DNA of 5,423 nucleotides from Bryobacterales bacterium (GCA_003139735.1 PLGA01000460.1:1-5423); one strand, 5' to 3'. Positions 1 through 5,423 are shown, counted from the first letter of the stretch. Notes: generated by a model from the sequence alone, not told the origin. Numbers and translations are program-made.

Positions 1-99
1 GGCATTGAAACGGGAGGCGGCCTTGCCCTCCGGAGTGCGCGGGCCTGTGGAGTGCTGTGCGTTTTGACGATTGGCTTCGGATTGTTTGGTTGTCGACAT
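1..99 (-). CDS. N-terminal fragment of uncharacterised STGPRTPEGK-type protein (runs off left edge)
   Basis: Read on the minus strand from an ATG at 99-97, this frame is open for 33 codons to the window edge and begins MSTTKQSEANRQNAQ, followed by STGPRTPEGKAASRFNA. The pattern ANRxNAxxSTGPxTPEGKxxxxxNA is a recurrent N-terminus in short uncharacterised proteins of Acidobacteria, Planctomycetes and some Proteobacteria; in those it is usually followed by NAxKHGL. I know of no established function. The visible part is hydrophilic and basic, with no signal peptide or membrane segment. Upstream of the ATG (on the minus strand) there is only a weak GGGTAAG ribosome-binding sequence about four bases away. 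It is transcribed divergently from the isomerase gene across a 178-base gap. The identification rests on N-terminal pattern recognition alone, and the rest of the gene lies outside the window. Confidence 0.7.
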   Translation of the reverse strand, partial: MSTTKQSEANRQNAQHSTGPRTPEGKAASRFNA

Positions 100-277
100 T
101 TTCTTACCCGACTTGACGCTAACAGGCGGGCAGGCGAAGGCTGGGCGGTGGAGGCTCGTAAGTGGCTTGATTTCTACGCGAAATTATTTCAGGTTAGCTG
201 TGACCGCGATGCGGCGGGGCCGGTGTTATTCTGTTGTTGTTGTCGTCACCAGATCATTTCTCATAAGGAGAGACCAC
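100..277. promoter_or_regulatory. Divergent intergenic region with presumed promoters for both flanking genes
   Basis: This gap separates the minus-strand fragment from the plus-strand isomerase gene, so promoters in both directions are expected. It is more AT-rich around 167-200 than its surroundings. I find no convincing -35/-10 pair. The best plus-strand candidate is an extended -10 (TGT then TATTCT at 224-232) without a matching -35. A short GTT-rich run lies at 233-247. The boundaries are simply the two start codons. Confidence 0.35.
265..270 (+). promoter_or_regulatory. Ribosome-binding site deciding the GTG start of the isomerase gene
   Basis: AAGGAG lies seven bases before the GTG at 278. 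The same frame stays open upstream to about base 71, but the upstream codons do not look coding. This site, together with the family-typical beginning [10 protein letters not shown], places the start at 278. Confidence 0.8.
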
Positions 278-1237
278 GTGAGAGTCGGCGTATTCACCCC
301 CCTGCTGTCCCAGCTACCCCTAGAAGACGTACTGAAGAAACTCGCTACCTACGACATCCATACGGTGGAGCTCGGCACGGGCAATTATCCCGGCGACGCC
401 CACTGCAAGCTTTCCATGCTCGACAAGCCCGCCGAGCTGGCCAAGTTTAAGGAGACGCTGGAGAAGTACGGCGCGACGATCAGCGCGCTGAGCTCCCACG
501 GCAACCCGCTGCACCCGGACCGGGAGCGCGCCCAACACGACCGCGAAACCAGCCGTAAGACCATTCTGCTGGCCGAGAAACTGGGCGTGCCGGTGGTGGT
601 GGATTTCAGCGGTTGCCCCGGCGATTCCGCGAACTCGAAGTGGCCGAACTGGGTTACGTGTCCGTGGCCGCCGGATTACCTGGAAATTCTGAAGTGGCAA
701 TGGGACGAAGTGGTGACGCCGTACTGGAAGGAGCACGCCAAATTCGCAGCCGATCATGGGGTCAAGGTCGCCATCGAGATGCATCCCGGGTTCGTGGTCT
801 ACAGCCCGGAGACCATGTTGAGGCTGCGCGCGATTACCGGTCCGGTGGTGGGCTGCAACCTGGACCCGAGCCACATGTTCTGGCAGGGCATCGACCCGAT
901 CGCCGCCGTGCGCCTGCTGGGCGATGCCATCCACTACGTGCACGCCAAGGACACGCAGATCTACGAACGCAACCTGCCGCTGACGGGGGTGCTCGATACC
1001 AAGAGTTATACGGACGAGCGCAACCGGGCGTGGATCTTCCGCACGTGCGGCTACGGCCATGATGCCGGGTGGTGGAAGGAGTTCGCCTCTACCCTGCGCA
1101 TGTTCGGGTACGACTACGTGCTCTCGATTGAACACGAGGACACGCTGCTGTCGCCCGAGGAAGGGCTATCGAAGGCCGCGGGTTTCCTGCAAGGCGTGGT
1201 GATGAAGGAAAGTCCCGCCGCGGCGTGGTGGGTGTAG
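278..1237 (+). CDS. Sugar phosphate isomerase/epimerase family protein (xylose isomerase-like TIM barrel)
   Basis: The 319-residue product fits the xylose isomerase-like TIM-barrel family (sugar phosphate isomerase/epimerase, COG1082), whose members use a divalent metal to isomerise or epimerise sugars, inositol derivatives or related polyols. It has no signal peptide, so it is probably cytoplasmic. The first strand is [10 protein letters not shown] and the second strand ends [11 protein letters not shown]. The four expected metal-ligand positions are visible: Glu167 in AIEMHPG, Asp196 in NLDPSH, His222 in VHAKD and Glu285 in SIEHED. HGNPLHP at 74-80 is also common in this family. The length is normal for the family. 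The GTG start at 278 is set by an AAGGAG seven bases upstream. asnS follows after 13 bases, suggesting co-transcription. The true substrate cannot be read from the sequence, and asnS does not point to one. The family assignment is strong; the exact reaction is unknown. Confidence 0.88.
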   Translation: MRVGVFTPLLSQLPLEDVLKKLATYDIHTVELGTGNYPGDAHCKLSMLDKPAELAKFKETLEKYGATISALSSHGNPLHPDRERAQHDRETSRKTILLAEKLGVPVVVDFSGCPGDSANSKWPNWVTCPWPPDYLEILKWQWDEVVTPYWKEHAKFAADHGVKVAIEMHPGFVVYSPETMLRLRAITGPVVGCNLDPSHMFWQGIDPIAAVRLLGDAIHYVHAKDTQIYERNLPLTGVLDTKSYTDERNRAWIFRTCGYGHDAGWWKEFASTLRMFGYDYVLSIEHEDTLLSPEEGLSKAAGFLQGVVMKESPAAAWWV

Positions 1238-1250
1238 GCGCCCCCGACGC

Positions 1251-2555
1251 ATGACTCGCATCACCGTAAATCAGGCCAGCGATTACGTTGGCCAGACCGT
1301 CGAAATCGCCGGGTGGCTGTACAACCTGCGCCGCTCCGGGAAGATCGCCTTCCCCATTGTTCGCGACGGCCACGGCATCATGCAATGCGTGGCCGTCAAG
1401 AACCAACTGCCGGAGGAATTGTTCGAGACCATCAAGAACCTCACGCAGGAATCGTCGCTGATTGTCACCGGCAAGATCCGCGCCGAGCAGCGCGCGCCGG
1501 GCGGGTATGAGATGGACGTCGAGAACGTGGATGTAGTCCAGCGCGTCCCGGAAGCCGACCCGTATCCCATTACCCCTAAGGAACATGGCGTCGATTTCCT
1601 AATGGATCACCGTCACCTTTGGCTGCGCAGCCAGCGCCAGCACGCCGCCATTAAGGTGCGCCACGAGGTGATCAAGGCCGTACGCGATTATTTCGATTCG
1701 CACGGCTTCACGCTGGTGGACACGCCCATTTTCACGCCGGCGGCCTGCGAAGGCACGACCACCCTGTTCGAGGTGGATTACTTCGACGACGATAAGGCTT
1801 ACCTGACTCAATCCGGCCAGCTCTACAACGAAGCCACCGCGATGGCGTTCGGCAAGGTGTATTGCTTTGGGCCGACTTTCCGCGCCGAGAAATCCAAGAC
1901 GCGGCGGCATCTCACCGAGTTTTGGATGGTAGAGCCGGAGATGGCCTACGCTACGCTCGAAGACGTCAAGCGCGTGGCCGAGGAAATGATTGTCTTCATC
2001 GTGGGGCGCGTGCTGGAGAACCGGCGCGAGGAACTGAAACGGCTGGAGCGCGACGTCACGAAGCTCGAAGCCATCCAGGCGCCGTTCCCGCGCATGACTT
2101 ATGACGATGCGGTGAAGCTGTTGCAATCCAAGGGCAGCGAGATTCAGTGGGGCGGCGATTTCGGGGGAACCGATGAGACCATCCTCACCGCCGACCAGCC
2201 GAGCTGCATTATGGTGGACCGCTTCCCCGCTTCGTTCAAAGCTTTCTATTTCGAACCCGATCCGGAGCGGCCCGAGCTGGTGCTCGGGGTGGATGTGCTG
2301 GCGCCCGAAGGCTATGGCGAAATCATCGGCGGCGGGCAGCGCATACACGATGTGGAACTTCTCCTGAAGCGCATCGAGGAGCATCATTTGCCCAAGGAGG
2401 CGTTCGATTGGTACATCGATCTGCGTAAGTACGGTTCGGTGCCGCACGGCGGCTTCGGCATGGGAATCGAGCGTTGCGTGGCTTGGATTTGCGGGTTGGA
2501 ACACATTCGCGAGACGATTGCTTTTCCGCGGATGTTGAACAGGTTGCATCCGTAG
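1251..2555 (+). CDS. asnS: Asparagine--tRNA ligase (asparaginyl-tRNA synthetase)
   Basis: This 434-residue class IIb aminoacyl-tRNA synthetase charges tRNA-Asn with asparagine using ATP, in the cytoplasm. The N-terminal OB-fold anticodon-binding domain covers about residues 15-100 ([15 protein letters not shown]). The catalytic domain follows: the motif 1 region ends [13 protein letters not shown] (156-168), motif 2 has [20 protein letters not shown] (206-225) with Arg211 and Glu213, and motif 3 has GFGMGIER (401-408) with Arg408, then ETIAFPR (421-427). [11 protein letters not shown] at 185-195 and [13 protein letters not shown] point to AsnRS rather than AspRS. The length is close to the family's usual size. 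ATG at 1251 is the first in-frame start after the upstream gene's stop. There is no clear Shine-Dalgarno sequence before it, so translation may be coupled to the isomerase gene 13 bases upstream. A non-discriminating AspRS is the main alternative, and I consider it unlikely. Confidence 0.95.
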   Translation: MTRITVNQASDYVGQTVEIAGWLYNLRRSGKIAFPIVRDGHGIMQCVAVKNQLPEELFETIKNLTQESSLIVTGKIRAEQRAPGGYEMDVENVDVVQRVPEADPYPITPKEHGVDFLMDHRHLWLRSQRQHAAIKVRHEVIKAVRDYFDSHGFTLVDTPIFTPAACEGTTTLFEVDYFDDDKAYLTQSGQLYNEATAMAFGKVYCFGPTFRAEKSKTRRHLTEFWMVEPEMAYATLEDVKRVAEEMIVFIVGRVLENRREELKRLERDVTKLEAIQAPFPRMTYDDAVKLLQSKGSEIQWGGDFGGTDETILTADQPSCIMVDRFPASFKAFYFEPDPERPELVLGVDVLAPEGYGEIIGGGQRIHDVELLLKRIEEHHLPKEAFDWYIDLRKYGSVPHGGFGMGIERCVAWICGLEHIRETIAFPRMLNRLHP

Positions 2556-2562
2556 CGGAGTT

Positions 2563-2586
2563 GGCAGGCGAAAGCGCCTGCCCCAC
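2563..2586 (+). repeat. 24-base palindromic intergenic unit, copy A
   Basis: GGCAGGCG (2563-2570), loop AAAG and CGCCTGCC (2575-2582) form a perfect 8-bp stem with a 4-base loop, followed by CCAC. It begins seven bases after the asnS stop. It has the same 24-base architecture as copies B and C and the same GGCAG start and CCCCAC end as copy D. A transcript would fold here, but no T-run follows, so it is not a classic intrinsic terminator. REP-like units of this type are, from memory, common between genes in Solibacter-like genomes. Confidence 0.8.
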
Positions 2587-2593
2587 AGAAGAA

Positions 2594-2617
2594 GGCAGAC
2601 CAGGAGGTCCGCCCCAC
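2594..2617 (+). repeat. 24-base palindromic intergenic unit, copy B, carrying AGGAGG
   Basis: GGCAGACC (2594-2601), loop AGGA (2602-2605) and GGTCCGCC (2606-2613) pair over 8 bp with one A-C mismatch (2597 with 2610), followed by CCAC. It follows copy A after a 7-base AGAAGAA spacer and ends immediately before the rocF TTG start. Its loop and first 3'-arm bases form the AGGAGG that appears to serve rocF. Confidence 0.8.
2602..2607 (+). promoter_or_regulatory. Shine-Dalgarno sequence of rocF, lying within repeat copy B
   Basis: AGGAGG sits ten bases before the TTG at 2618 and is the only good ribosome-binding sequence near the family-expected arginase start. AGGA is in the hairpin loop and the last GG is in the 3' arm of copy B, so folding of the repeat could partly hide it. 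Any regulatory effect is inference. Confidence 0.65.
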
Positions 2618-3532
2618 TTGCGTCAATCGCACATCGCGATTATCGGAGCGCCGCTGGATTTGGGGCAGGGGCGGCGCGGCGTGGACATGGGGCCTTCGGC
2701 CTTGCGCGTGGCCAACCTGAACCTGCGGCTGGCTTCGCTCGGTTATGTGGTGGAAGATTTGGGCAACGTGCAGGTGGAACAGGCGGAGTCCTCGCCGGAA
2801 GGGGACCCGCGGGCCAAGTACCTGCCGCAGATTGCGGCCGCATGCGATCGCCTTGCGGCGGCCGTCGGCGAAACGCTGGCGCGCGGCAGCGTGCCGTTGG
2901 TGGTGGGGGGCGATCACTCCGTAGCGATAGGATCGGTGAGCGGCGTCTCGCGGTACTTTCGCGAACGGAAGAAAGAAATCGGCCTGATCTGGCTGGATGC
3001 CCACGCGGACATGAACACTCCCGAATCGAGTCCCAGCGGCAACGTTCACGGGATGCCGCTGGCCTGCCTGGTGGGGATGGGCCCGCCGGAGCTGAGGGAC
3101 TTGGCGGGCTTCCGTCCCAAGATCGCGCCCGGCCATGCGGTGATTGTCGGCCTGCGCAACGTGGATAGGACCGAAAAGCCCCAGGTGCGCGAGTCCGGCG
3201 TTCACGCGTTCACGATGCGCGATATCGACGAGCGCGGGCTAGGGGCCGTGATGGAAGAGGCCATACGCCTGGCTACGGATGGCACGGCCGGATTCCACCT
3301 TTCGCTCGATATGGATTTCGTGGACCCCGCGGACGCACCGGGCGTGGGCACGCCGGTGCGCGGCGGGGTGACGTATCGCGAGGCGCATCTGGCTATGGAG
3401 ACGATCTGCGATTCCGGAGGGATGGTGTCGCTGGAGGTGGTGGAGGTGAACCCGGCGATCGATGAGGTCAACAGGACCGCCGATCTGGCTGTGGAGCTGC
3501 TGATGTCAGGACTGGGGAAGAGAATACTGTAA
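2618..3532 (+). CDS. rocF: Arginase (ureohydrolase family)
   Basis: The 304-residue product matches arginase, the binuclear manganese enzyme that hydrolyses L-arginine to L-ornithine and urea in the cytoplasm. All six metal ligands are present: His100 in GGDHS, Asp127, His129 and Asp131 in LDAHAD, and Asp231 and Asp233 in SLDMDFVDP. Further arginase marks are SGNVHG (140-145) with His144, DAPGVGTPVRGG (239-250), Glu276 in EVVEVNP and the ending NRTADLAVELL...GKRIL. The EVNP..D..N.TA ending and the GNVHG loop favour arginase over agmatinase or formiminoglutamase. The length is close to the typical 300. The TTG at 2618 is chosen because it directly precedes the first strand (RQSHIAIIGAPLD) and has AGGAGG ten bases upstream; the frame continues upstream into asnS but only as an overlap artefact. 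Two palindromic units fill the 62-base gap from asnS. No urease or ornithine-catabolism gene is adjacent here. Confidence 0.93.
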   Translation: MRQSHIAIIGAPLDLGQGRRGVDMGPSALRVANLNLRLASLGYVVEDLGNVQVEQAESSPEGDPRAKYLPQIAAACDRLAAAVGETLARGSVPLVVGGDHSVAIGSVSGVSRYFRERKKEIGLIWLDAHADMNTPESSPSGNVHGMPLACLVGMGPPELRDLAGFRPKIAPGHAVIVGLRNVDRTEKPQVRESGVHAFTMRDIDERGLGAVMEEAIRLATDGTAGFHLSLDMDFVDPADAPGVGTPVRGGVTYREAHLAMETICDSGGMVSLEVVEVNPAIDEVNRTADLAVELLMSGLGKRIL

Positions 3533-3557
3533 GGCAGCATGGCGGCAGCTACGAAGA

Positions 3558-3579
3558 ACGCCGGCACGGACGCCGGCGT
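3558..3579 (+). repeat. GC-rich hairpin preceding repeat copy C
   Basis: ACGCCGGC (3558-3565) and GCCGGCGT (3572-3579) form a perfect 8-bp stem around the loop ACGGAC. It directly abuts copy C and may be part of the same composite repeat. It lies 25 bases after the rocF stop and has no T-run. Confidence 0.6.
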
Positions 3580-3610
3580 GGCAGGCCAGGAGGCCCACTC
3601 CACAGTGGGC
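3580..3610 (+). repeat. Palindromic intergenic unit, copy C (diverged), with an added hairpin
   Basis: The 24-base core (3580-3603) aligns with copy B without gaps: GGCAGGCC, loop AGGA, GGCCCACT, CCAC. The outer half of the stem is degraded, leaving a GGCC/GGCC inner stem. A second stem, GCCCACT (3593-3599) with AGTGGGC (3604-3610) around loop CCAC, competes with the first. The core again contains AGGAGG (3588-3593), but it lies 32 bases before the ddl ATG and is too far to act as its ribosome-binding site. Confidence 0.7.
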
Positions 3611-3625
3611 GACGGAAGGGAATTC

Positions 3626-4603
3626 ATGAAATTGCGAGTGGCGATTTTGTACGGCGGGCGCAGCGGGGAGCACGAGGTTTCGGTGCGTTCCGCCCGCGCC
3701 GTGATGGATGCCATGGACGCGGCCAAATACGAGGTGGTGGAGTACTTCATCGGCAAAGACGGTAAGTGGAGTCCGCGGCCCATTTTGCCGGAACCGGGCG
3801 CGCAGCCTGGCATTGACGTGGTTTTTCCGGTCTTGCACGGGACCTTTGGCGAGGATGGCACGGTGCAAGGTCTTCTGGAGCTGGCCGATGTGGCCTACGT
3901 CGGCGCGGGCGTGCTGGGTTCTTCCGTCTCCATGGATAAGGAGATGACCAAACGGGTCTGCGCGGAACGGGGGTTGCCGGTGATCGAGTACGTGACGGTT
4001 ATGCGGGAGAACCCGGACACGGCCGAAGCCTGCCGCGCGCTGCCCTTCCCGATGTTCGTGAAGCCGGCCAACCTGGGTTCGTCGGTGGGAATCTCCAAGG
4101 CGCGCAATTGCGAGGAACTGAAAGCCGCCGTGACGCTGGCGGCGCAGTACGACCGCAAGGTGATTGTGGAACGCGCCATTACGGGCCGCGAACTGGAGTG
4201 CGCGGTGCTGGGGAACGACGCGCCCGTGGCTTCCCTGCCCTGCGAGATTCTGCCGTCGCGCGAGTTTTACGATTACGACGATAAGTACCTGCTCGACCGC
4301 GCCCAGACCCAGGTTCCGGCCGATCTGCCGGTGGAGAAGACCGAGGAGCTACGCCGTCTGGCGGTGGAGTGCTACCGCGCGGTGGAGTGCCAAGGCATGG
4401 GCCGGGTGGATTTTCTGCTTGAGACCGCTAGCGGCAGGCTCTACATCAACGAGATCAACACCATCCCCGGGTTCACTTCCATCAGCATGTACCCGAAGAT
4501 GTGGGAGCACAGCGGCATCCCGTTCGCGGCGCTGATCGACCGTCTGATTGAGCTGGCGCTGGAGCGGCATCGGCGCAAGAACGCCACGCGCTTCACGCGG
4601 TAG
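3626..4603 (+). CDS. ddl: D-alanine--D-alanine ligase
   Basis: The 325-residue ATP-grasp enzyme joins two D-alanines in the cytoplasm, supplying the dipeptide that MurF adds to the peptidoglycan precursor. The N-terminal GGRSGEHEVS (10-19) contains Glu15, the residue that positions the first D-Ala. LHGTFGEDGTVQG (70-82) is the second Ddl signature. ATP-grasp residues include Lys105, Lys146 in VKPANLGSSVG, and Glu182. EFYDYDDKY (213-221) is the omega loop; Tyr221 matches the tyrosine typical of D-Ala-D-Ala rather than D-Ala-D-Lac ligases. Mg2+ ligands are Asp262 (RVDFLL), Glu276 and Asn278 (NEINTIPGFT). The ATG at 3626 is preceded by GGAAGGG five bases away and begins the expected first strand MKLRVAILYGG. 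An in-frame ATG at 3539 would add 29 residues encoded by the repeat and is rejected. I see no other cell-wall gene in the window, so ddl lies outside a dcw-type cluster here. Confidence 0.95.
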   Translation: MKLRVAILYGGRSGEHEVSVRSARAVMDAMDAAKYEVVEYFIGKDGKWSPRPILPEPGAQPGIDVVFPVLHGTFGEDGTVQGLLELADVAYVGAGVLGSSVSMDKEMTKRVCAERGLPVIEYVTVMRENPDTAEACRALPFPMFVKPANLGSSVGISKARNCEELKAAVTLAAQYDRKVIVERAITGRELECAVLGNDAPVASLPCEILPSREFYDYDDKYLLDRAQTQVPADLPVEKTEELRRLAVECYRAVECQGMGRVDFLLETASGRLYINEINTIPGFTSISMYPKMWEHSGIPFAALIDRLIELALERHRRKNATRFTR

Positions 4604-4619
4604 GCCGCATCATTATAAA
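4592..4619 (+). promoter_or_regulatory. Candidate sigma-70-type promoter for the DinB-like gene
   Basis: TATAAA (4614-4619) is a good -10 in an unusually AT-rich patch just after the ddl stop. TTCACG (4592-4597), inside the ddl end, is a weak -35 (four of six) with a 16-base spacer. A start near 4626 would leave a leader of about 40 bases. This suggests the DinB-like gene can be transcribed on its own. Confidence 0.4.
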
Positions 4620-4652
4620 ATAGCGGTTGCCCGGATGTATCCACGTCGATGA

Positions 4653-4658
4653 AGGAGG
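4653..4658 (+). promoter_or_regulatory. Ribosome-binding site deciding the TTG start of the DinB-like gene
   Basis: AGGAGG lies seven bases before the TTG at 4666. An in-frame upstream TTG at 4627 has no such site and would put 13 polar residues ahead of the signal peptide, so 4666 is preferred. Confidence 0.8.
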
Positions 4659-4665
4659 CAGTATT

Positions 4666-5247
4666 TTGAGAAGTACCGCTCTAACGATTCTCGCCCTCTC
4701 ACTGGGCGCCTTCGCGCTGAACGCGCAAGTGATGCAGACCCCCGCGCAGGCGGGGAATCCATTGATCGCGGAAGCCAAGGCGGCTTATACCTCGATCAAG
4801 ACCAACCTGACGGCCATGGCGGCCAAGATGCCGCCGGCGAACTACAATTTCAAGGCGACGCCCGACGTTCGCACGTTCGGCGCGACGATTGCGCACGTGG
4901 CCGATACGCAGATGCGGACCTGCGCCTCGGTCATGGGCGAACAGAAGACCGTGGACGCCGCCAGCAAGACAAAGAAAGACGATTTGGTGGCCGCGCTGGC
5001 GGCTTCCTTCGCGGAGTGCGACGCGGCTTTTGACGGCACCAACGACTCCAATGCCCAACAGCCAGTGGGCGGCGGCCGCATGCAGCGCTCCAGGCTGGGG
5101 TCGCTGATTTCGAGCGTGGTCGTACACGACAACGAGGAATACGGTTACCTGTCGGTGTATATGCGGCTGAAGGGCGTGGTACCACCTTCGAGCGACAGGA
5201 GCGGCGGCATGGGCGGAGGAATGGGGCGCGGTGCGGGCGGGCGGTAA
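4666..5247 (+). CDS. Secreted DinB-superfamily protein with altered metal site
   Basis: From TTG 4666 the product is 193 residues. Residues 1-20 form a signal peptide: Arg2, hydrophobic core TALTILALSLGAFAL, then ALNA before Gln21, a likely cleavage site, so the mature protein is probably exported. The mature part fits the DinB/YfiT-like four-helix bundle: FGATIAHVADTQ (71-82) carries His77, and VVHDNEEYGYLSVYMRLKG (152-170) followed by VVPPSS is the characteristic C-terminal helix. DinB proteins normally bind a metal with three histidines, the last two as HxxxH; here His154 is followed by Glu158. Some DinB relatives are thiol transferases or hydrolases, but many have no known activity, and no substrate can be assigned. 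The tail (about 180-193) is rich in Gly, Met and Arg. The gene follows ddl after 62 bases with its own strong ribosome-binding site and a possible promoter. Confidence 0.8.
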   Translation: MRSTALTILALSLGAFALNAQVMQTPAQAGNPLIAEAKAAYTSIKTNLTAMAAKMPPANYNFKATPDVRTFGATIAHVADTQMRTCASVMGEQKTVDAASKTKKDDLVAALAASFAECDAAFDGTNDSNAQQPVGGGRMQRSRLGSLISSVVVHDNEEYGYLSVYMRLKGVVPPSSDRSGGMGGGMGRGAGGR

Positions 5248-5255
5248 GTAAAGAA

Positions 5256-5294
5256 GGCAGGCGGGCCCACAATGGGCGCCCCGGCCCGCCCCAC
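5256..5294 (+). repeat. Expanded palindromic intergenic unit, copy D
   Basis: This unit begins with GGCAG and ends with CCCCAC like copies A and B, but is 39 bases long. GGCGGGCC (5260-5267) and GGCCCGCC (5283-5290) form a perfect 8-bp stem around a 15-base interior. An inner alternative stem pairs GCCCA (5265-5269) with TGGGC (5273-5277) around CAA. It is preceded by the same AGAAGGCAG string seen at copy B. It starts eight bases after the DinB-like stop and ends one base before the minus-strand stop at 5295. It could act as a bidirectional structural terminator, though no T-run is present. Confidence 0.7.
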
Positions 5295-5357
5295 TCACTT
5301 CGGATACCAGTCGCGGAGGGGGACGTCGATGCCGCCAACGGGCTGAATAAGAATTTG
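5295..5357 (-). pseudogene. Possible C-terminal remnant of a broken minus-strand gene
   Basis: Read on the minus strand, this stretch encodes QPVGGIDVPLRDWYPK followed by TGA (stop at 5297-5295). Nearly all of these 16 codons end in G or C, matching the coding bias of the intact genes, while the four codons before them (CAA ATT CTT ATT) do not. Going upstream, the frame enters the inverted repeat near 5358 and reaches a stop at 5402-5400, so no intact gene can be read through. The simplest explanation is the 3' end of a gene cut off by the repeat or by a deletion. I do not recognise the protein. It is convergent with the DinB-like gene. A chance coding-like stretch remains possible because it is so short. 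Confidence 0.35.
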
Positions 5358-5360
5358 GCC

Positions 5361-5423
5361 ACAGATGAACACAGATGAACACGGATGAGTGATCTGTTTT
5401 CAATCCGTGTTCATCTGTGTTCA
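5361..5423. repeat. Large inverted repeat with 21-base perfect arms, cut by the right edge
   Basis: The left arm (5366-5386, starting TGAACACAGATG) is the exact reverse complement of 5403-5423 (ending CATCTGTGTTCA), separated by a 16-base loop. The left side also holds a direct repeat, ACAGATGAAC twice in tandem (5361-5370 and 5371-5380), then ACGGATGAG. The palindrome probably continues past the window, because the left side extends outward with GGCCACAGA. Elements of the CACAGATGAACACAGATG type are, from memory, widespread between genes in Acidobacteria, Planctomycetes and Verrucomicrobia. Its base composition differs clearly from the GC-rich genes. It encodes no protein; it may form a strong hairpin in RNA or a cruciform in DNA. 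Confidence 0.85.

Noticed and set aside
129..141. GGCAGGCGAAGGC, resembling the 5' half of repeat copy A
   Set aside because: There is no matching 3' arm and no CCCCAC end, so a chance match in GC-rich DNA is as likely as a decayed unit.
320..1135. Long minus-strand open frame opposite the isomerase gene
   Set aside because: It is an antisense shadow of a clear family member and shows no family features of its own.
1599..2549. Long minus-strand open frame opposite asnS (316 codons)
   Set aside because: It mirrors the asnS codons in a GC-rich gene, has no recognisable motif, and asnS on the plus strand is unmistakable.
2474..2617. In-frame N-terminal extension of rocF back into asnS
   Set aside because: The extra residues come from out-of-frame asnS and the repeat units; arginases begin near RQSHIAIIGAPLD, where a ribosome-binding site is present.
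2563..2617. Two adjacent palindromes considered as the beginning of a CRISPR array
   Set aside because: There are only two units with a 7-base spacer and differing arms; spacing and number do not fit CRISPR.
2384..3205. Minus-strand open frame spanning the asnS end, the repeats and rocF
   Set aside because: It crosses two confident plus-strand genes and their intergenic repeats, which a real gene would not be expected to do.
3539..3625. In-frame 29-residue extension of ddl from an ATG at 3539
   Set aside because: It translates the palindromic repeat, while the ATG at 3626 has its own ribosome-binding site and gives the normal Ddl N-terminus.
5256..5294. Copy D considered as an intrinsic terminator of the DinB-like gene
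   Set aside because: The stem is strong but no T-run follows on either strand, so it is recorded as a repeat with only possible termination activity.
4699..5403. Minus-strand open frame from the right-edge repeat across the DinB-like gene
   Set aside because: Its start lies in the inverted repeat (the familiar SVFICVHLW translation of this repeat) and the remainder is antisense to the DinB-like gene.

Overview
This window looks like chromosomal DNA from a GC-rich soil or environmental bacterium, most likely an Acidobacteriota member of the Solibacter/Bryobacter kind. The clues are strong GC bias at third codon positions, frequent GTG and TTG starts, a secreted DinB-like protein, a truncated gene with the STGPRTPEGK-type N-terminus, and GC-rich 24-base palindromic units ending in CCCCAC between genes. 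The lineage is inferred from remembered patterns, not from a search.

Layout, left to right. Bases 1-99 hold the first 33 codons of an uncharacterised minus-strand gene that runs off the left edge. A divergent intergenic region (100-277) follows. Five plus-strand genes then run in series: a sugar phosphate isomerase/epimerase-like TIM-barrel protein (278-1237), asparaginyl-tRNA synthetase asnS (1251-2555), arginase rocF (2618-3532), D-alanine--D-alanine ligase ddl (3626-4603) and a small secreted DinB-superfamily protein (4666-5247). The last 176 bases contain a palindromic unit, what looks like the C-terminal end of a broken minus-strand gene (5295-5357), and a large inverted repeat of 21-base arms that reaches the right edge.

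How the genes work together. They do not form one pathway: protein synthesis (asnS), arginine breakdown (rocF), peptidoglycan precursor synthesis (ddl) and two genes of unknown substrate or role. The gaps are 13, 62, 93 and 62 bases, so the isomerase and asnS are probably co-transcribed. The rest could be one loose run or separate units, since the gaps before rocF and ddl hold hairpin repeats and the gap before the DinB gene has a TATAAA-like -10.

I see no new defence system, CRISPR array, RNA gene or complete mobile element. The points most worth a second look are the family of 24-base palindromic units, one of which appears to supply the ribosome-binding site of rocF; the two gene fragments at the edges; and the DinB protein whose metal site carries Glu in place of a usual His.
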